Of a DNA stretch of 64,000 bases, positions 24,231-33,234 are shown one piece after another; the first letter of the stretch is position 1; the number at the start of each line of letters is the position of its first letter. The notes beneath the pieces are model-generated. The model did not search any database. It worked only from the letters and a program-made list of their open reading frames with translations, and was not told the origin of the DNA. The position numbers and the translations under genes are program-made. Source of the DNA: Clostridia bacterium (GTDB lineage Bacteria > Bacillota > Clostridia > Oscillospirales > Acutalibacteraceae); assembly GCA_017550625.1 (NCBI GenBank), contig JAFZOL010000034.1, forward strand, positions 1 through 64,000, given 5' to 3'.

Positions 24231-25379
24231 TCAAAGATTGTTGATCAGCTTGATGAGGTCCGTGTACAGCTGACGGATCTCGTTGGTCTTCATGAGCCCG
24301 CCCTCGAGCGCCATATGGTCGCCGCGGTAGGTCGGAAAGATATTCCACACGCCGGGCTCGATGTTAGCTTCGTCCAGATCCTTCTGCGGCGCGCCGAACG
24401 GTGCGCGGGCGGAGATCGTGTTCACAAGGCCGTCGTTGGGCTGCCAGGTCTCGTCCAGCACCACGCCGCCGGGCGTCACGCCCTTGTAGCTGCCGATGGC
24501 CTCGCTCGCGGTCTGGAACAGGACCTCCATATGCGCCTTGTCGGGCACCGAGTTCCCGTTCTCGTCCACGTCGGTCAGGCAGGTCGGGATCGAGAAATAA
24601 TACACGTTTTCAAGCGTCTCGAAAGAGCTCACCATCGCGATCGCGTTGTCCACGTGCATGTCGTAGCGCGCGGAGTCGTCGTCGATACGCCCGTCAAGCG
24701 GCGAGGGGGTCACGGCGTAGAAGAACGTCGTGGTCGCGCCGGTCTTCGACACCTTGGGCGAGGAATCGCCCGCGTCGTAGGCGGTGGTGCCGTTGAGCGG
24801 CGCCGAAAGCGTTGTCACGGAATAGAACCAGTCGCCCTTGCCGCCCTCGAACAGCGGCGAAAGCTCGCCGGCGGGCGTCGCCGCGCGCTCTGCCTCGCTG
24901 CCGTTGGCCATCAGCTCCACGAGCGTGAGCACCGTCGCGCCGCCGAACGAATGCCCGAGGATGTTGATCTTGTCTTCACTGCTCCAATTGTCAATCAGCG
25001 GATTCTTTGAATAATCCTTGCCGTAGCGCTGGTGGTTGCAGCGCTCGCTGTGCTCTTTGCCGTAGTCAACCTTGGTGCCGGTGAGCTGGGCGTAGAGCTC
25101 GCAGGCGCGGTCCCACGCCGAGGCGGTGGGGTTGACGGACGCGCCGTGCGCGTCGATGCCGCGCGCCCTGAGATAGGTCATCAGGTCGCCGCCGAACACG
25201 CCCCAATACGGGAAGAGCTTGTAATAAAATTCATACTCGCCCCAGCCGTCGAGCCCGTGCACGAACACGTAAGTGTAGTCCGTGGACATGGTCTCTTTCT
25301 CCATGTCGACTTCGGGCAGGTTTTTCGCGGGGAAAAGGAACATGATGATCGTCATCAGCAGGGCAATCAGTTTTTCCAT
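24231..25379 (-). CDS. Secreted triacylglycerol lipase-like hydrolase
   Basis: The 382-residue alpha/beta hydrolase begins with a hydrophobic signal or anchor (1-20, 'LIALLMTIIMFLFPA'). 'VFVHGLDGWGEYEFYY' at 38-53 is the oxyanion-hole region and 'ILGHSFGGATV' at 140-150 holds the nucleophile Ser144. 'WQPNDGLVNT' near 315 and 'YRGDHMALEG' near 350 supply the Asp and His of the triad. The spacing resembles the Staphylococcus/Geobacillus lipase families (I.5/I.6), which also have the long insertion after the first motif and a zinc site. It likely releases fatty acids from lipids at the cell surface. It is a single gene with its own promoter. Confidence 0.82.
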   Translation of the reverse strand: MEKLIALLMTIIMFLFPAKNLPEVDMEKETMSTDYTYVFVHGLDGWGEYEFYYKLFPYWGVFGGDLMTYLRARGIDAHGASVNPTASAWDRACELYAQLTGTKVDYGKEHSERCNHQRYGKDYSKNPLIDNWSSEDKINILGHSFGGATVLTLVELMANGSEAERAATPAGELSPLFEGGKGDWFYSVTTLSAPLNGTTAYDAGDSSPKVSKTGATTTFFYAVTPSPLDGRIDDDSARYDMHVDNAIAMVSSFETLENVYYFSIPTCLTDVDENGNSVPDKAHMEVLFQTASEAIGSYKGVTPGGVVLDETWQPNDGLVNTISARAPFGAPQKDLDEANIEPGVWNIFPTYRGDHMALEGGLMKTNEIRQLYTDLIKLINNL

Positions 25380-25414
25380 GATCGGTCCTCCGTTTGCATA
25401 AAGAATCTATAAAA

Positions 25415-25444
25415 ATACTATCATATCCGGCTTGCCGCCGTCAA
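25415..25444 (-). promoter_or_regulatory. Promoter of the lipase gene
   Basis: On the minus strand: TTGACG (25439-25444), 18 bases, TAGTAT (25415-25420). Confidence 0.55.
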
Positions 25445-25459
25445 GTGTTTTTTCGGGAC

Positions 25460-26491
25460 TTACATTAGGTCGATGAGCGCCCCGGTCTCTTCTTCGGTCG
25501 TGGCCCACGAGGTCGCGATGCGCGCCACGGTGTGCGCCTCGTCCGGCTGCTCCCAGAACCCGAGCAGGACCCGCTTCGTGAGCGCCTCATACCGCTCGTT
25601 CGTGAGGGTGACAAAGATCTGGTTCGTGGGCGTTGGCGGCGTCAGGGGATAGCCCTTTTCGGTCAGTGCGCGGCGGATCTTTTCCGCCGCCCCGATCGCG
25701 GGCGCGCCGATCCGTTCATAAAACCCGTCCTTAAACAGCGCCTCGAACTGCGCGCCGAGCACGAAGCCCTTGGCGAGCAGCGCCCCGCGCTGCTTGATCT
25801 GGGTGAAAAACAGCGGTAAAAGCTTCGGGTCCGGGATCACCATGGCCTCGCCGAACAGCGCCCCGCACTTGGTGCCGCCGATCGTGAACGCGTCCGTCAG
25901 TTCCGACAGAACGGGCAGTCTCACGTCGTTTCCGGGGCAGGCGAGGGCGTAGGCAAGGCGCGCGCCGTCCACGTAGAGATAAAGCCCGTATTCGTCGCAC
26001 ACGCGCCGGAAGGCCTCAAGCTCCGCTTTGGTATACAGCGTCCCGTATTCGGTCGGCTGCGAGAGATACACCGCCTTCGGCTGCACGGTATGCTGCCGGT
26101 TCTCGTCGCGCGAAAAGCGCTCCATGAACGCTCTCACGGCGGATGCGTCGAGCTTGCCGTCCTTGCCGGGCAGCAACAGCACCTTGTGCCCCGTCAGCTC
26201 GATCGCGCCGGCCTCGTGGGCGTTGATGTGCCCCGTGTCGGCGGCGATCACGCCCTCGCAGCTTCTGAGCATCGCCGCGAGCACGGTCAGGTTCGCCTGC
26301 GTGCCGCCCGAAACGAAGTGCACGGCGGCGCCGGGGCAGGCGGCGGCTTCCCGGATATACCGCCTCGCGGACTCCGAAAGCACGTCCGTCCCGTAACCCG
26401 TGAAGGCGCCGGCGTTGGCTGCGGCGAGCGCGTCCAGCATCGCCGGGTGCGCGCCGCGGATATAGTCGGATGCGAAATTGAGCGTTTCCAT
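25460..26491 (-). CDS. ltaE: Low-specificity L-threonine aldolase
   Basis: A 343-residue PLP enzyme that splits L-threonine or L-allo-threonine into glycine and acetaldehyde. 'NFASDYIRGAHPAML' at 5-19 is the usual N-terminal motif. His88 ('DTGHINAHEAGA') stacks on the cofactor, 'YLYVDGARLAYAL' at 171-183 has Asp175, and 'TIGGTKCGALFGEA' at 203-216 holds the PLP-binding Lys208. Length and motifs are normal. It follows a surface-lipoprotein gene on the same strand by 44 bases but has no clear functional connection to it. Confidence 0.9.
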   Translation of the reverse strand: METLNFASDYIRGAHPAMLDALAAANAGAFTGYGTDVLSESARRYIREAAACPGAAVHFVSGGTQANLTVLAAMLRSCEGVIAADTGHINAHEAGAIELTGHKVLLLPGKDGKLDASAVRAFMERFSRDENRQHTVQPKAVYLSQPTEYGTLYTKAELEAFRRVCDEYGLYLYVDGARLAYALACPGNDVRLPVLSELTDAFTIGGTKCGALFGEAMVIPDPKLLPLFFTQIKQRGALLAKGFVLGAQFEALFKDGFYERIGAPAIGAAEKIRRALTEKGYPLTPPTPTNQIFVTLTNERYEALTKRVLLGFWEQPDEAHTVARIATSWATTEEETGALIDLM

Positions 26492-26535
26492 AGGCTCCTC
26501 CGGTTGGTTATGATTTGCCCGGGCCGTTTCGCGGT

Positions 26536-27783
26536 TTATTCTTCTTCCTCCGCGGAGGACATGACGACCATCAGCAGCTCCGTGAGATCCGAGGTGACCA
26601 TGCCGTTCTCGTCAAGCTCGTTATAAATGCCGTCGAACGCGGACATGTCGGGCGCGGTGGCGTTGACGCCGCTCACGCGCACCGTGGTAAGGTCGCCGTC
26701 GCCGGCGTTGAAGGTGATCGACGAGAGCTTCCCGTCTTCCACGGTCGAAACGACCGTGAAGGTTTCGGGGATCTCGCTCGGGATGCTCTCGGGCAGGTCC
26801 TCCGTGACGTCGACGCCGGAATCGCTCAGCTGTTTGAGCAGCGCGCCAATGTCGCCGAAGAGCTTGCCGAGGTCCGCGCCGAGTGTCTCGTCAGATTTCA
26901 GGGCGTCCGTCATCGCGTTCAGAAACGCCTCGGTCGTGAAGGTCTCGCGATAGGTGATCACGCCCGCGTTTTCGGTCTTTTCGATCTTGAACGCGCTCTC
27001 GTCCATGCCTTCGATCGCCTTTTCCGAGGCCGAAAGCAGCTTCTCGAGGTCACCGAACGACATCACGAGCGACGAAAGGTCGGGCAGTTCGATGGCGTCG
27101 CCGTCGCTGTTGATCATCTCGGTGAGCGAATCGACCATCCCCTTGACCGCCTCGGCGAGCGGCTTGCGGTCCTCTGCGGTGATCACGCCGTCAAGCGCAG
27201 CGCCGAAGCCCCTCACGTCGAGTTTTTTGTCTTTTACAAGGGAGGGCAGCTTCTCCGCGACCTTGCCGACGTTCACTGCAAGCGCGTCCGCAAAGTCCAG
27301 CAGCTGGTTGAAAAGCGCAGCGTCGCTCTCGTCTTCCGCGATCGCGCCGACGTTCATCCTGACAAAGCCCAACAGATCCGTCAGGCTCCCTTCGGCAACG
27401 CCGCCCATCAGCTCACGCACGTTCACACCGTATTTCGCCTTGTTCGCCGCGGTGTCCATCACCACGAGCCTGCCGTCGTGGAACATTAGCTTCATAGCGG
27501 ATTCCGGCACGGCGATCTCGATGTCGGACGAATAGAGGTCGCTGCCCCAGGCGATCTTCACGGTCGCGTTTTCGAGCTCCAGCGTATACGAATCTGACCC
27601 GGTGAACGTGTCCTCCAGCGCTTTTTCGGCGGCCTTGAAGTCCGAAAGCTCAACGACATCCGTATTCTCTTTCGTGTTCTCTTCCGGATTCTCTCCGCCT
27701 TTGCAGCCGCCGAGCATCATCACGATCGCGAGCATGACCGCGATGATCATCACCGGCAGACGGTTCTTTTTCAGTTCTTTCAT
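26536..27783 (-). CDS. Lipoprotein with repeated surface domain shared with its upstream neighbour
   Basis: The 415-residue protein starts with a lipoprotein signal ('MIIAVMLAIVMMLGGCKGG'; lipobox LGGC), so it should be anchored to the outer face of the membrane. The remaining 370 residues are acidic, alternate helix and strand, and match the C-terminal part of the next gene upstream. Shared patterns include 'KIAWGSDLYSSDIEIAVPE' against 'KAAWGDDLYTSDLSVET' and 'YRETFTTEAFLNAMTDALK' against 'FTAEIDVQAFLKALSDAMA'. I do not recognise the family; the layout recalls the LppX/LprG-like or DUF-type lipoproteins that bind hydrophobic ligands, but this is only an impression. A strong ribosome-binding site precedes the ATG. 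Confidence 0.75.
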   Translation of the reverse strand: MKELKKNRLPVMIIAVMLAIVMMLGGCKGGENPEENTKENTDVVELSDFKAAEKALEDTFTGSDSYTLELENATVKIAWGSDLYSSDIEIAVPESAMKLMFHDGRLVVMDTAANKAKYGVNVRELMGGVAEGSLTDLLGFVRMNVGAIAEDESDAALFNQLLDFADALAVNVGKVAEKLPSLVKDKKLDVRGFGAALDGVITAEDRKPLAEAVKGMVDSLTEMINSDGDAIELPDLSSLVMSFGDLEKLLSASEKAIEGMDESAFKIEKTENAGVITYRETFTTEAFLNAMTDALKSDETLGADLGKLFGDIGALLKQLSDSGVDVTEDLPESIPSEIPETFTVVSTVEDGKLSSITFNAGDGDLTTVRVSGVNATAPDMSAFDGIYNELDENGMVTSDLTELLMVVMSSAEEEE

Positions 27784-27806
27784 TTTTGTATCCTCCTGAT
27801 GATCGT

Positions 27807-29054
27807 TTATTTGCCTGTCGGCGGCAGGGCTGGGGCCGTGATCAGCATCCCGTTGCTCTGCAGCGCCGTATAATACGTATCAAAATTCCCGAGCGCCGGT
27901 TCCGTGCGGTTGACGTCCGTGACCGTGAGCGTCAGTTCCCCGAAAGAAATTTCCGTCGCGAGCCCGTTTTTCGCCACGACGCATATGGTCAGGCTCTCTT
28001 TCTCCGTCCGCTCCCGCGCTTCGGGCAGTTCTGCCAACGCCGTCATCAGCGCGCCGAACGCGTCGGCGGACTCTCTCCAGGCGTCGGGCAGTTTTTTGTC
28101 CCGCGCCATGGCGTCCGAAAGCGCCTTCAGAAACGCCTGAACGTCGATCTCGGCGGTAAAAACGGTCGCGCCTTCGGATTCCTCAGCCGTGACGTTCAGC
28201 ACCGCCTCGTCCGCGCCGTCGGCGGTCTCGAGCAGCAGGTCCTGCACGCGCTTGGGCAGCACCCCGTCCGCTAAAAATCCGTACGCGACAGGGTCGCCCG
28301 CTTCGTTGAGCAGCGCCCCGAGCGCGTTTACCCAACGCTCAGCCGCCTGTGCGGCCTCATCGGGCAGCGCCCCGCCGGATTTTTTCGCGAGCGCCGTTTT
28401 CAAAGCGCCCGCCCACACGGCGAAAAGCCGGCCGCGTTCGGTTTCTTTGTCAGGTGAAAACACCTGTTTGAGGTCCGCGCCGAACTGCGGGTTGCCGCCG
28501 GTCTCGCTCACGAGCAGCAGGGCTCCGCCGTGCAGCATCACCCTGACCGGCACGCCGTCCTGCGCCGTTTCGACCGAAAGGTCGCTCGTATACAGGTCGT
28601 CTCCCCACGCCGCTTTGCACGTAAAGCCTTCGCTCGTGAGCGTCAGGCTCCGGGTGTTGAACAGCGTCGCGTGCAGCGCGCCGAACATCGCGCGGACGTT
28701 TTCGTTTTCTTTTTTCGGCCGCGAAAAGACCCACAGCGCCGCCGCGGCGACGGCGAGCGCCAGAATCACGGCAAGTATGATCCAAAACAGCTTCTTCGGC
28801 CGTTTTTTCGCTTTTTTCTCCGGTTCTTTTTCAGGCTCTTTTTCCGGCTTCTCTTCGCATTTTTCTTCAGTTTTTGCTATGGTGATTTCTTTGTTCTTCT
28901 CTTCGGTTTTCTCTTCGGATTTTTCTTTTATTTCCGGCTTGTCCGCGGCAACAACGGGGACCTCCGCCTCCGCCTTCGGCGGGAGCGGTTTTTCACAGAA
29001 CGGGCAAAGTGTCCCGCCGTCTCCGATTCCTTTTCCGCAGTGCGGACAGTTCAT
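27807..29054 (-). CDS. Zinc-ribbon membrane protein with the same ectodomain
   Basis: The 415-residue protein has an N-terminal zinc ribbon ('CPHCGKGIGDGGTLCPFCEKP'; two C-x2-C pairs) that would sit in the cytoplasm. Then come a long charged Glu/Lys stretch (about 30-85), one membrane helix ('LFWIILAVILALAVAAAALWVF', about 88-110), and an outside domain homologous to the downstream lipoprotein. It is 23 bases upstream of that gene and probably cotranscribed. The two proteins carry related outside domains with different anchors, which suggests a pair that works together or one derived from the other by tandem duplication. Function is unknown. Confidence 0.75.
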   Translation of the reverse strand: MNCPHCGKGIGDGGTLCPFCEKPLPPKAEAEVPVVAADKPEIKEKSEEKTEEKNKEITIAKTEEKCEEKPEKEPEKEPEKKAKKRPKKLFWIILAVILALAVAAAALWVFSRPKKENENVRAMFGALHATLFNTRSLTLTSEGFTCKAAWGDDLYTSDLSVETAQDGVPVRVMLHGGALLLVSETGGNPQFGADLKQVFSPDKETERGRLFAVWAGALKTALAKKSGGALPDEAAQAAERWVNALGALLNEAGDPVAYGFLADGVLPKRVQDLLLETADGADEAVLNVTAEESEGATVFTAEIDVQAFLKALSDAMARDKKLPDAWRESADAFGALMTALAELPEARERTEKESLTICVVAKNGLATEISFGELTLTVTDVNRTEPALGNFDTYYTALQSNGMLITAPALPPTGK

Positions 29055-29078
29055 GCTTTCCCTCCGTCGTCCGGTGCT

Positions 29079-30389
29079 TTACCGGGCTTTCTGTTTTTTC
29101 GCGAATCTTGCCCTGTGCTCCTCGTCGCTGCCGGGCTTTGCGATCTCGCCGGCCTTTTCAAGGCTCATCTTGGTGAGCAGCGGGCCCACGAGCTCATACA
29201 CGAGCACGCTGAACAAAATGATATTGCGGATCATCGACGCCGCCGTGCCGCCGAGCGCCTGCGCCGACACTACCATGCCGAGCGCCACGCCCGCCTGCGG
29301 GAACAGCGTGATGCCGAGATACTTGCGGGCGACCGGCGCGCATTTCATCACGCCCGCCGAAATGTGCGCGCCGTAGTATTTGCCGAGGCAGCGCACGAGG
29401 ATATACACCACGCCGATGAGCACCACCGATAGGGATCTGAACACCGTCAGCTCGAGCTGCGCGCCCGAGAGCACGAAAAACACCGTATAGAGCGGCGAGG
29501 TCCACTGCTCGCTGCGCTTCATGATATCGACGGAATATTCGCTCATATTGCAGAACACGGTGCCGAGCATCATGCACACGAGCAGCGACGAAAAGCCGAT
29601 CCTGAGTTCGCCGAACCGCACCTCGAGCCCCGCGAGGGCGATCGTCATCAGCACGAAGGCGATTGTGAGGGCGAGGCGGTTCTTGTTGGAGAAGAACAGC
29701 TTTTCAAGATACGACAGCACAACGCCCATCACGCTGCCGAGGATCAGCGAGCACAGGATCTCGAGCAGAGGATTGACCACCACGCTTACCACGCTCACGC
29801 TGCCGCCCTGCAGCGCCTGCGCCACGCCGAACGACACGGCGAACAGCACGAGGCCCACGGCGTCGTCGAGCGCCACGATGGGCAGCAGCAGATCGGTCAC
29901 CGGGCCCTTGGCTTTATACTGGCGCACCACCATCAGGGTCGCGGCGGGGGCTGTGGCGGAGGCGATCGCGCCCAGCGTGACGGCGACCGTCAGCGGCAGG
30001 CGCTCTTCGCCCAGAATCTCGTGCAGTGCGATCAGCGCGATATCCACAAGCAGGGTCGCGGCAACGGACTGAAAGATGCCGATCACGGTCGCGGTCTTGC
30101 CCGTGTGCTTGAGCTGGCCCAAACGGAACTCGTTGCCGATATCAAATGCGATGAACCCGAGGGCGCAGTTTGAGAGGAACGACACGCTGTCGATCGACTC
30201 CATGTCCGGGAATCCGAGGCCCGGAATGCCGAGGCGCCCGAGGGCGAACGGACCCACCAGCACGCCCGCGATCAGAAACGCGGTCACGTCGGGCAGGTTG
30301 AGCTTCAGAATCTTGAAAAGACGAGTCATCATCAGCCCCGCGAACAGGGCGACGGCTGTGGAAAGCAACAGATGCATATGTATGGTCAT
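29079..30389 (-). CDS. Cation/proton antiporter, CPA2 family
   Basis: This 436-residue integral membrane protein with about twelve helices probably exchanges Na+ or K+ for H+. 'LPDVTAFLIAGVLVGPFALGRLG' near 34-56 and 'SATAPAATLMVVRQYKAKGPVTDLLLPIVALDDAVGLVLFA' near 163-205 match the Na+/H+ exchanger core, with the Asp-Asp pair in 'ALDDAVG' as the ion site. The start is uncertain: the ATG at 30389 follows GGAG by only one base, while an in-frame ATG at 30377 has a more distant site. No regulatory TrkA domain is fused. It has its own promoter. Confidence 0.9.
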   Translation of the reverse strand: MTIHMHLLLSTAVALFAGLMMTRLFKILKLNLPDVTAFLIAGVLVGPFALGRLGIPGLGFPDMESIDSVSFLSNCALGFIAFDIGNEFRLGQLKHTGKTATVIGIFQSVAATLLVDIALIALHEILGEERLPLTVAVTLGAIASATAPAATLMVVRQYKAKGPVTDLLLPIVALDDAVGLVLFAVSFGVAQALQGGSVSVVSVVVNPLLEILCSLILGSVMGVVLSYLEKLFFSNKNRLALTIAFVLMTIALAGLEVRFGELRIGFSSLLVCMMLGTVFCNMSEYSVDIMKRSEQWTSPLYTVFFVLSGAQLELTVFRSLSVVLIGVVYILVRCLGKYYGAHISAGVMKCAPVARKYLGITLFPQAGVALGMVVSAQALGGTAASMIRNIILFSVLVYELVGPLLTKMSLEKAGEIAKPGSDEEHRARFAKKQKAR

Positions 30390-30432
30390 ACTCCTTCGGA
30401 GCGTGGATTTCCGCGCAAATTTACAATTTTAT

Positions 30433-30461
30433 ATTATAATATACGCGCGCATGAAATGCAA
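30433..30461 (-). promoter_or_regulatory. Promoter of the antiporter gene
   Basis: On the minus strand: TTGCAT (30456-30461), 17 bases, TATAAT (30433-30438). Confidence 0.8.
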
Positions 30462-30511
30462 GCGTTTTTTCACCCTTCTGCCGTTCCGCTTTTTCCGTTT
30501 CGTGTATGCTT

Positions 30512-30555
30512 CCCCCGGGCGCGGCAGGATGATCCCCCGGGCGCGGCAGGATGAT
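30512..30555. repeat. Perfect tandem duplication of a 22-base unit
   Basis: The unit CCCCCGGGCGCGGCAGGATG-AT occurs at 30512-30533 and again at 30534-30555, directly upstream of the M23 promoter. It contains CCCGGG palindromes. It is only two copies and does not extend further. Confidence 0.85.
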
Positions 30556-30562
30556 TTTTCTG

Positions 30563-30591
30563 TTGCATTCACATATCATATATGATATAAT
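30563..30591 (+). promoter_or_regulatory. Promoter of the M23 endopeptidase gene
   Basis: TTGCAT (30563-30568), 17 bases, TATAAT (30586-30591). The spacer carries the palindrome ATATCATATATGATAT. Confidence 0.75.
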
Positions 30592-30628
30592 AAAAAATAA
30601 TGTGTTTCAGGAAAGGAGGGGGCGCTTT

Positions 30629-32332
30629 ATGCTCGAACTGTTTGAATCCTTCGGCTCGGAGATCATCAAAGTCGCGTGGGCCGTGCTGCGCCGCCTTCTT
30701 TTCGTGGTGTTTTTGCCGCTCTGGCTCTTGTGGAAACTTCTGAGCTTCCTCGGCAGATCGATCGCCCGCTTCGCGGTCTCGTCGTTCCGTAACGCCACCG
30801 ACAACCAGCGCTTTTTCACCGGGCGGCTCTGGCGCGCCCTCAAGACGCTCCTCAAAACGCTCTTCACACAGCCGAAAAGCTTTTTCCCCGTCCTGTTCTA
30901 TTATGTCCGGCGGGGCCTCGGCCAATACAAAAAGCTCGCGCGCTACCTGCTGCTGCTCGGCATTCCGGCCGCGGCTGCCGTGATCCTGTTTTTCACGGTG
31001 CGCTATTATTCCGTGCGCACCCTCGCGCTGAAGCTCACGTATCAGGGCGAGGTGCTCGGTTACGTGCGCACCGAAAACGACTATCTCCTCGCGCGCCGGC
31101 AGGCGGCCGAACGCCTCGTCTCGGGCGCCGGGGATGTTGAAGAGGCTCTGGCGTCTTTGCCCGACGCCGAAGAATCGTCCGAGCTCGTGACCGAAAACCG
31201 CTTCATCTCCGTGCGCGACCTCGCCGAGCGCCTTGTTGTGCGCTCGTCTCTCGCCACCGTGCCCGCCTGCGGCGTGTATGTCGACGGCGAGTTCCTCTGC
31301 GCCGTGCCGAACGAGAGCGACGCCCGCGGCGTTTTCCGCTCCCTGCTCGCGGAATACGGCGAAAGCGGCGACGGCGTCACCTCCTTCGCGGAGGAGATCG
31401 ACTACGTGCAGGGGCTTTATCCCGCGAACGGTAACGTCGTGCGCGACGCCGACGCGCTGTCGGAGCTTCTCCGCTCCGCGCGTGAAAACGACGTGTATTA
31501 CACGGCCGAAGAAGGGGATACCCCGGCCCTTGTCGCGGCGCGCGCGGCGATTTCTCTGTCCGAGCTGACCGCCCTCAATCCCTCGCTCGCGGCCGCCGAA
31601 ACGCTCGCGCCCGGCACGAAAGTGCTCGTGTACCGCACCGCCGACCTTCTCACCGTAAAGACTGTAAAGACCGAGGTCGTGAACGTGGCCACCGATTACG
31701 AAACGGTCGAGATCCCCACCGACGTGATGTATCTCGGCACCACCCGCACCGTCGTGAACGGCGTGAAGGGCAGCGACCAGGTCACCCGCCTCGTGACCGT
31801 GGTCGACGGCAAACGCGTGGGCGAAGAAGAGATCTCGCGCATCACCGTAAAAGAGCCCGTGCCTGCCCGCGTGCAGATCGGCACCCGCGCCCTCGACGGC
31901 AACTATTACCAGCCCGTCACGAACCTCGGCGGTATCCTGCTCTGGCCCGCCATCGGCCCCGACCGCATCAACTCCGACTACGAATGGCGCTGGGGCAAGC
32001 TGCACTCGGCCATCGACATCGGCTCCACGGTCGGCACGTCCTACGGCAAGACCGTGATCGCCGCGGCGGAGGGCACGGTCGTGATCTCCGGCGTGCATTC
32101 GTCCTACGGCTATTATATCCGCATCGACCACGGCAACGGCATGGAAACGCTTTACGCCCACTGCATCGCGGGCTCGCTGCTCGTGAACGTCGGCGACCAC
32201 GTCTACGCCGGCCAGCCCATCGCGCAGATCGGTCAGACCGGCTACGCCACCGGCCCGCACCTGCATTTTGAAGTCATTATCAACGGCACCCGCGTCGACC
32301 CGAAGCCCTATCTCGGGCTCACGTCGTACTGA
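30629..32332 (+). CDS. Membrane-anchored M23 metalloendopeptidase with LysM-like and G5 domains
   Basis: The ATG at 30629 follows GAAAGGAGGG and gives 567 residues. A basic N-terminal region with hydrophobic stretches (about 10-45) and a clear membrane helix near 110-130 ('YLLLLGIPAAAAVILFFTV') precede the outside part. A LysM-like segment ('YYTAEEGDTPALVAARAAISLSELTALNPSL', near 290-320) is followed by a G5 domain (about 340-415). The C-terminal M23 domain has 'GKLHSAIDIG' (HxxxD) and 'GPHLHFEV' (HxH), the zinc ligands of active lysostaphin-type peptidases. It should cleave peptide bridges of peptidoglycan. The domain order is close to spore- or division-associated endopeptidases of Clostridia. 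A membrane protein gene follows 21 bases on. Confidence 0.9.
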   Translation: MLELFESFGSEIIKVAWAVLRRLLFVVFLPLWLLWKLLSFLGRSIARFAVSSFRNATDNQRFFTGRLWRALKTLLKTLFTQPKSFFPVLFYYVRRGLGQYKKLARYLLLLGIPAAAAVILFFTVRYYSVRTLALKLTYQGEVLGYVRTENDYLLARRQAAERLVSGAGDVEEALASLPDAEESSELVTENRFISVRDLAERLVVRSSLATVPACGVYVDGEFLCAVPNESDARGVFRSLLAEYGESGDGVTSFAEEIDYVQGLYPANGNVVRDADALSELLRSARENDVYYTAEEGDTPALVAARAAISLSELTALNPSLAAAETLAPGTKVLVYRTADLLTVKTVKTEVVNVATDYETVEIPTDVMYLGTTRTVVNGVKGSDQVTRLVTVVDGKRVGEEEISRITVKEPVPARVQIGTRALDGNYYQPVTNLGGILLWPAIGPDRINSDYEWRWGKLHSAIDIGSTVGTSYGKTVIAAAEGTVVISGVHSSYGYYIRIDHGNGMETLYAHCIAGSLLVNVGDHVYAGQPIAQIGQTGYATGPHLHFEVIINGTRVDPKPYLGLTSY

Positions 32333-32353
32333 TCCGGAACAAGGAGAAACGAG

Positions 32354-33142
32354 ATGGAAGAAACGAAATATAACGCCGCCGAAACGAAGCCCGAAACCGC
32401 CGCGCCCGAAGAGGAGCTCCCTGAAGAGGACGAGACGGAGGAGGACGAGGATTTCGAGGCGCTTCTCAAGCCGAAAAGAAAGCACAATATCCCCGGCATC
32501 ATCGTCGGCCTTCTCACGGTCGGCCTGGCGGTCTACGGCCTGTTCTGCCTGATCTCGCTGGGCCTCAACGCCTACCTCGAAAACCGCGAACAAAAGCGCC
32601 TTTCCGCTTACGAAGGCTACTATACCTTCCTGATCCCCGCCGCCGCGATCGACATCGAGCCGTATGAGGACGTCACCGTAGCGAATATGTCCGAGCTTGT
32701 AGAGATGAGCGTCTGGTCGGTGCTCAGCTCCGAGCTGGACCCCGCGCAGATGGAATACGAGGGCGACGAGCTGATCCTGCCGCAGGCGAAGGTCGAAACC
32801 GCTTACCGCTCGTTCTTCGGCGGTGAGCGCGCGATCGTGCACACCACCGTCCAGGGCTACGGCTATGAGTTCGTCTATGACGAAGCCGCCGCCTGCTACC
32901 GCATCCCGCTTACCACGATCACGCCGATCTACACGCCCGTTATCACGTCGGCCGAGGCCGTGGGCAACTCGGTGGTGCTCACCGTGGGCCTTCGCAGCGT
33001 CGGCATGTACGAGCAGGACCCGAAGACCGGCGAGCTGACCCCGCCCGAGCCCGACAAATATCTGCGCGTCACGCTCAGAAACGCCGCCGGCGGCTGGTAT
33101 ATGAGCTCGGTGCGCTCGTCCGGCATCCCCGAAGTCGCCTGA
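32354..33142 (+). CDS. Single-pass membrane protein of unknown function
   Basis: The 262-residue protein is not recognised. A very acidic N-terminus (about 15-36, 'EEELPEEDETEEDEDFE') is followed by a basic patch, one membrane helix ('GIIVGLLTVGLAVYGLFCLISLGL', about 46-70) and an outside domain of about 190 residues rich in strands ('VYTPVITSAEAVGNSVVLTVGLRSVGMYE' region). It comes 21 bases after the M23 endopeptidase stop, with an AAGGAG site, and is probably cotranscribed with it. A role as partner or inhibitor of the peptidase is conceivable but not shown by any motif. Confidence 0.7.
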   Translation: MEETKYNAAETKPETAAPEEELPEEDETEEDEDFEALLKPKRKHNIPGIIVGLLTVGLAVYGLFCLISLGLNAYLENREQKRLSAYEGYYTFLIPAAAIDIEPYEDVTVANMSELVEMSVWSVLSSELDPAQMEYEGDELILPQAKVETAYRSFFGGERAIVHTTVQGYGYEFVYDEAAACYRIPLTTITPIYTPVITSAEAVGNSVVLTVGLRSVGMYEQDPKTGELTPPEPDKYLRVTLRNAAGGWYMSSVRSSGIPEVA

Positions 33143-33168
33143 CGCCCGATAAGTTTACAAATAAGGTA

Positions 33169-33197
33169 TTGACTTTTATCGTTTTTGCTTATACAAT
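33169..33197 (+). promoter_or_regulatory. Promoter of the proline-rich lipoprotein gene
   Basis: TTGACT (33169-33174), 17 bases, TACAAT (33192-33197). Confidence 0.8.
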
Positions 33198-33234
33198 AAA
33201 ATAGATAGAATAAAGGCTTTCGGAGGTCTTTTTT

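Noticed and set aside
30569-32842. Minus-strand open frame of 757 codons opposite the M23 gene
   Set aside because: Shadow of the M23 and following genes; composition (Asp, Arg, Ala, His, Val) is typical of antisense reading of GC-rich DNA.
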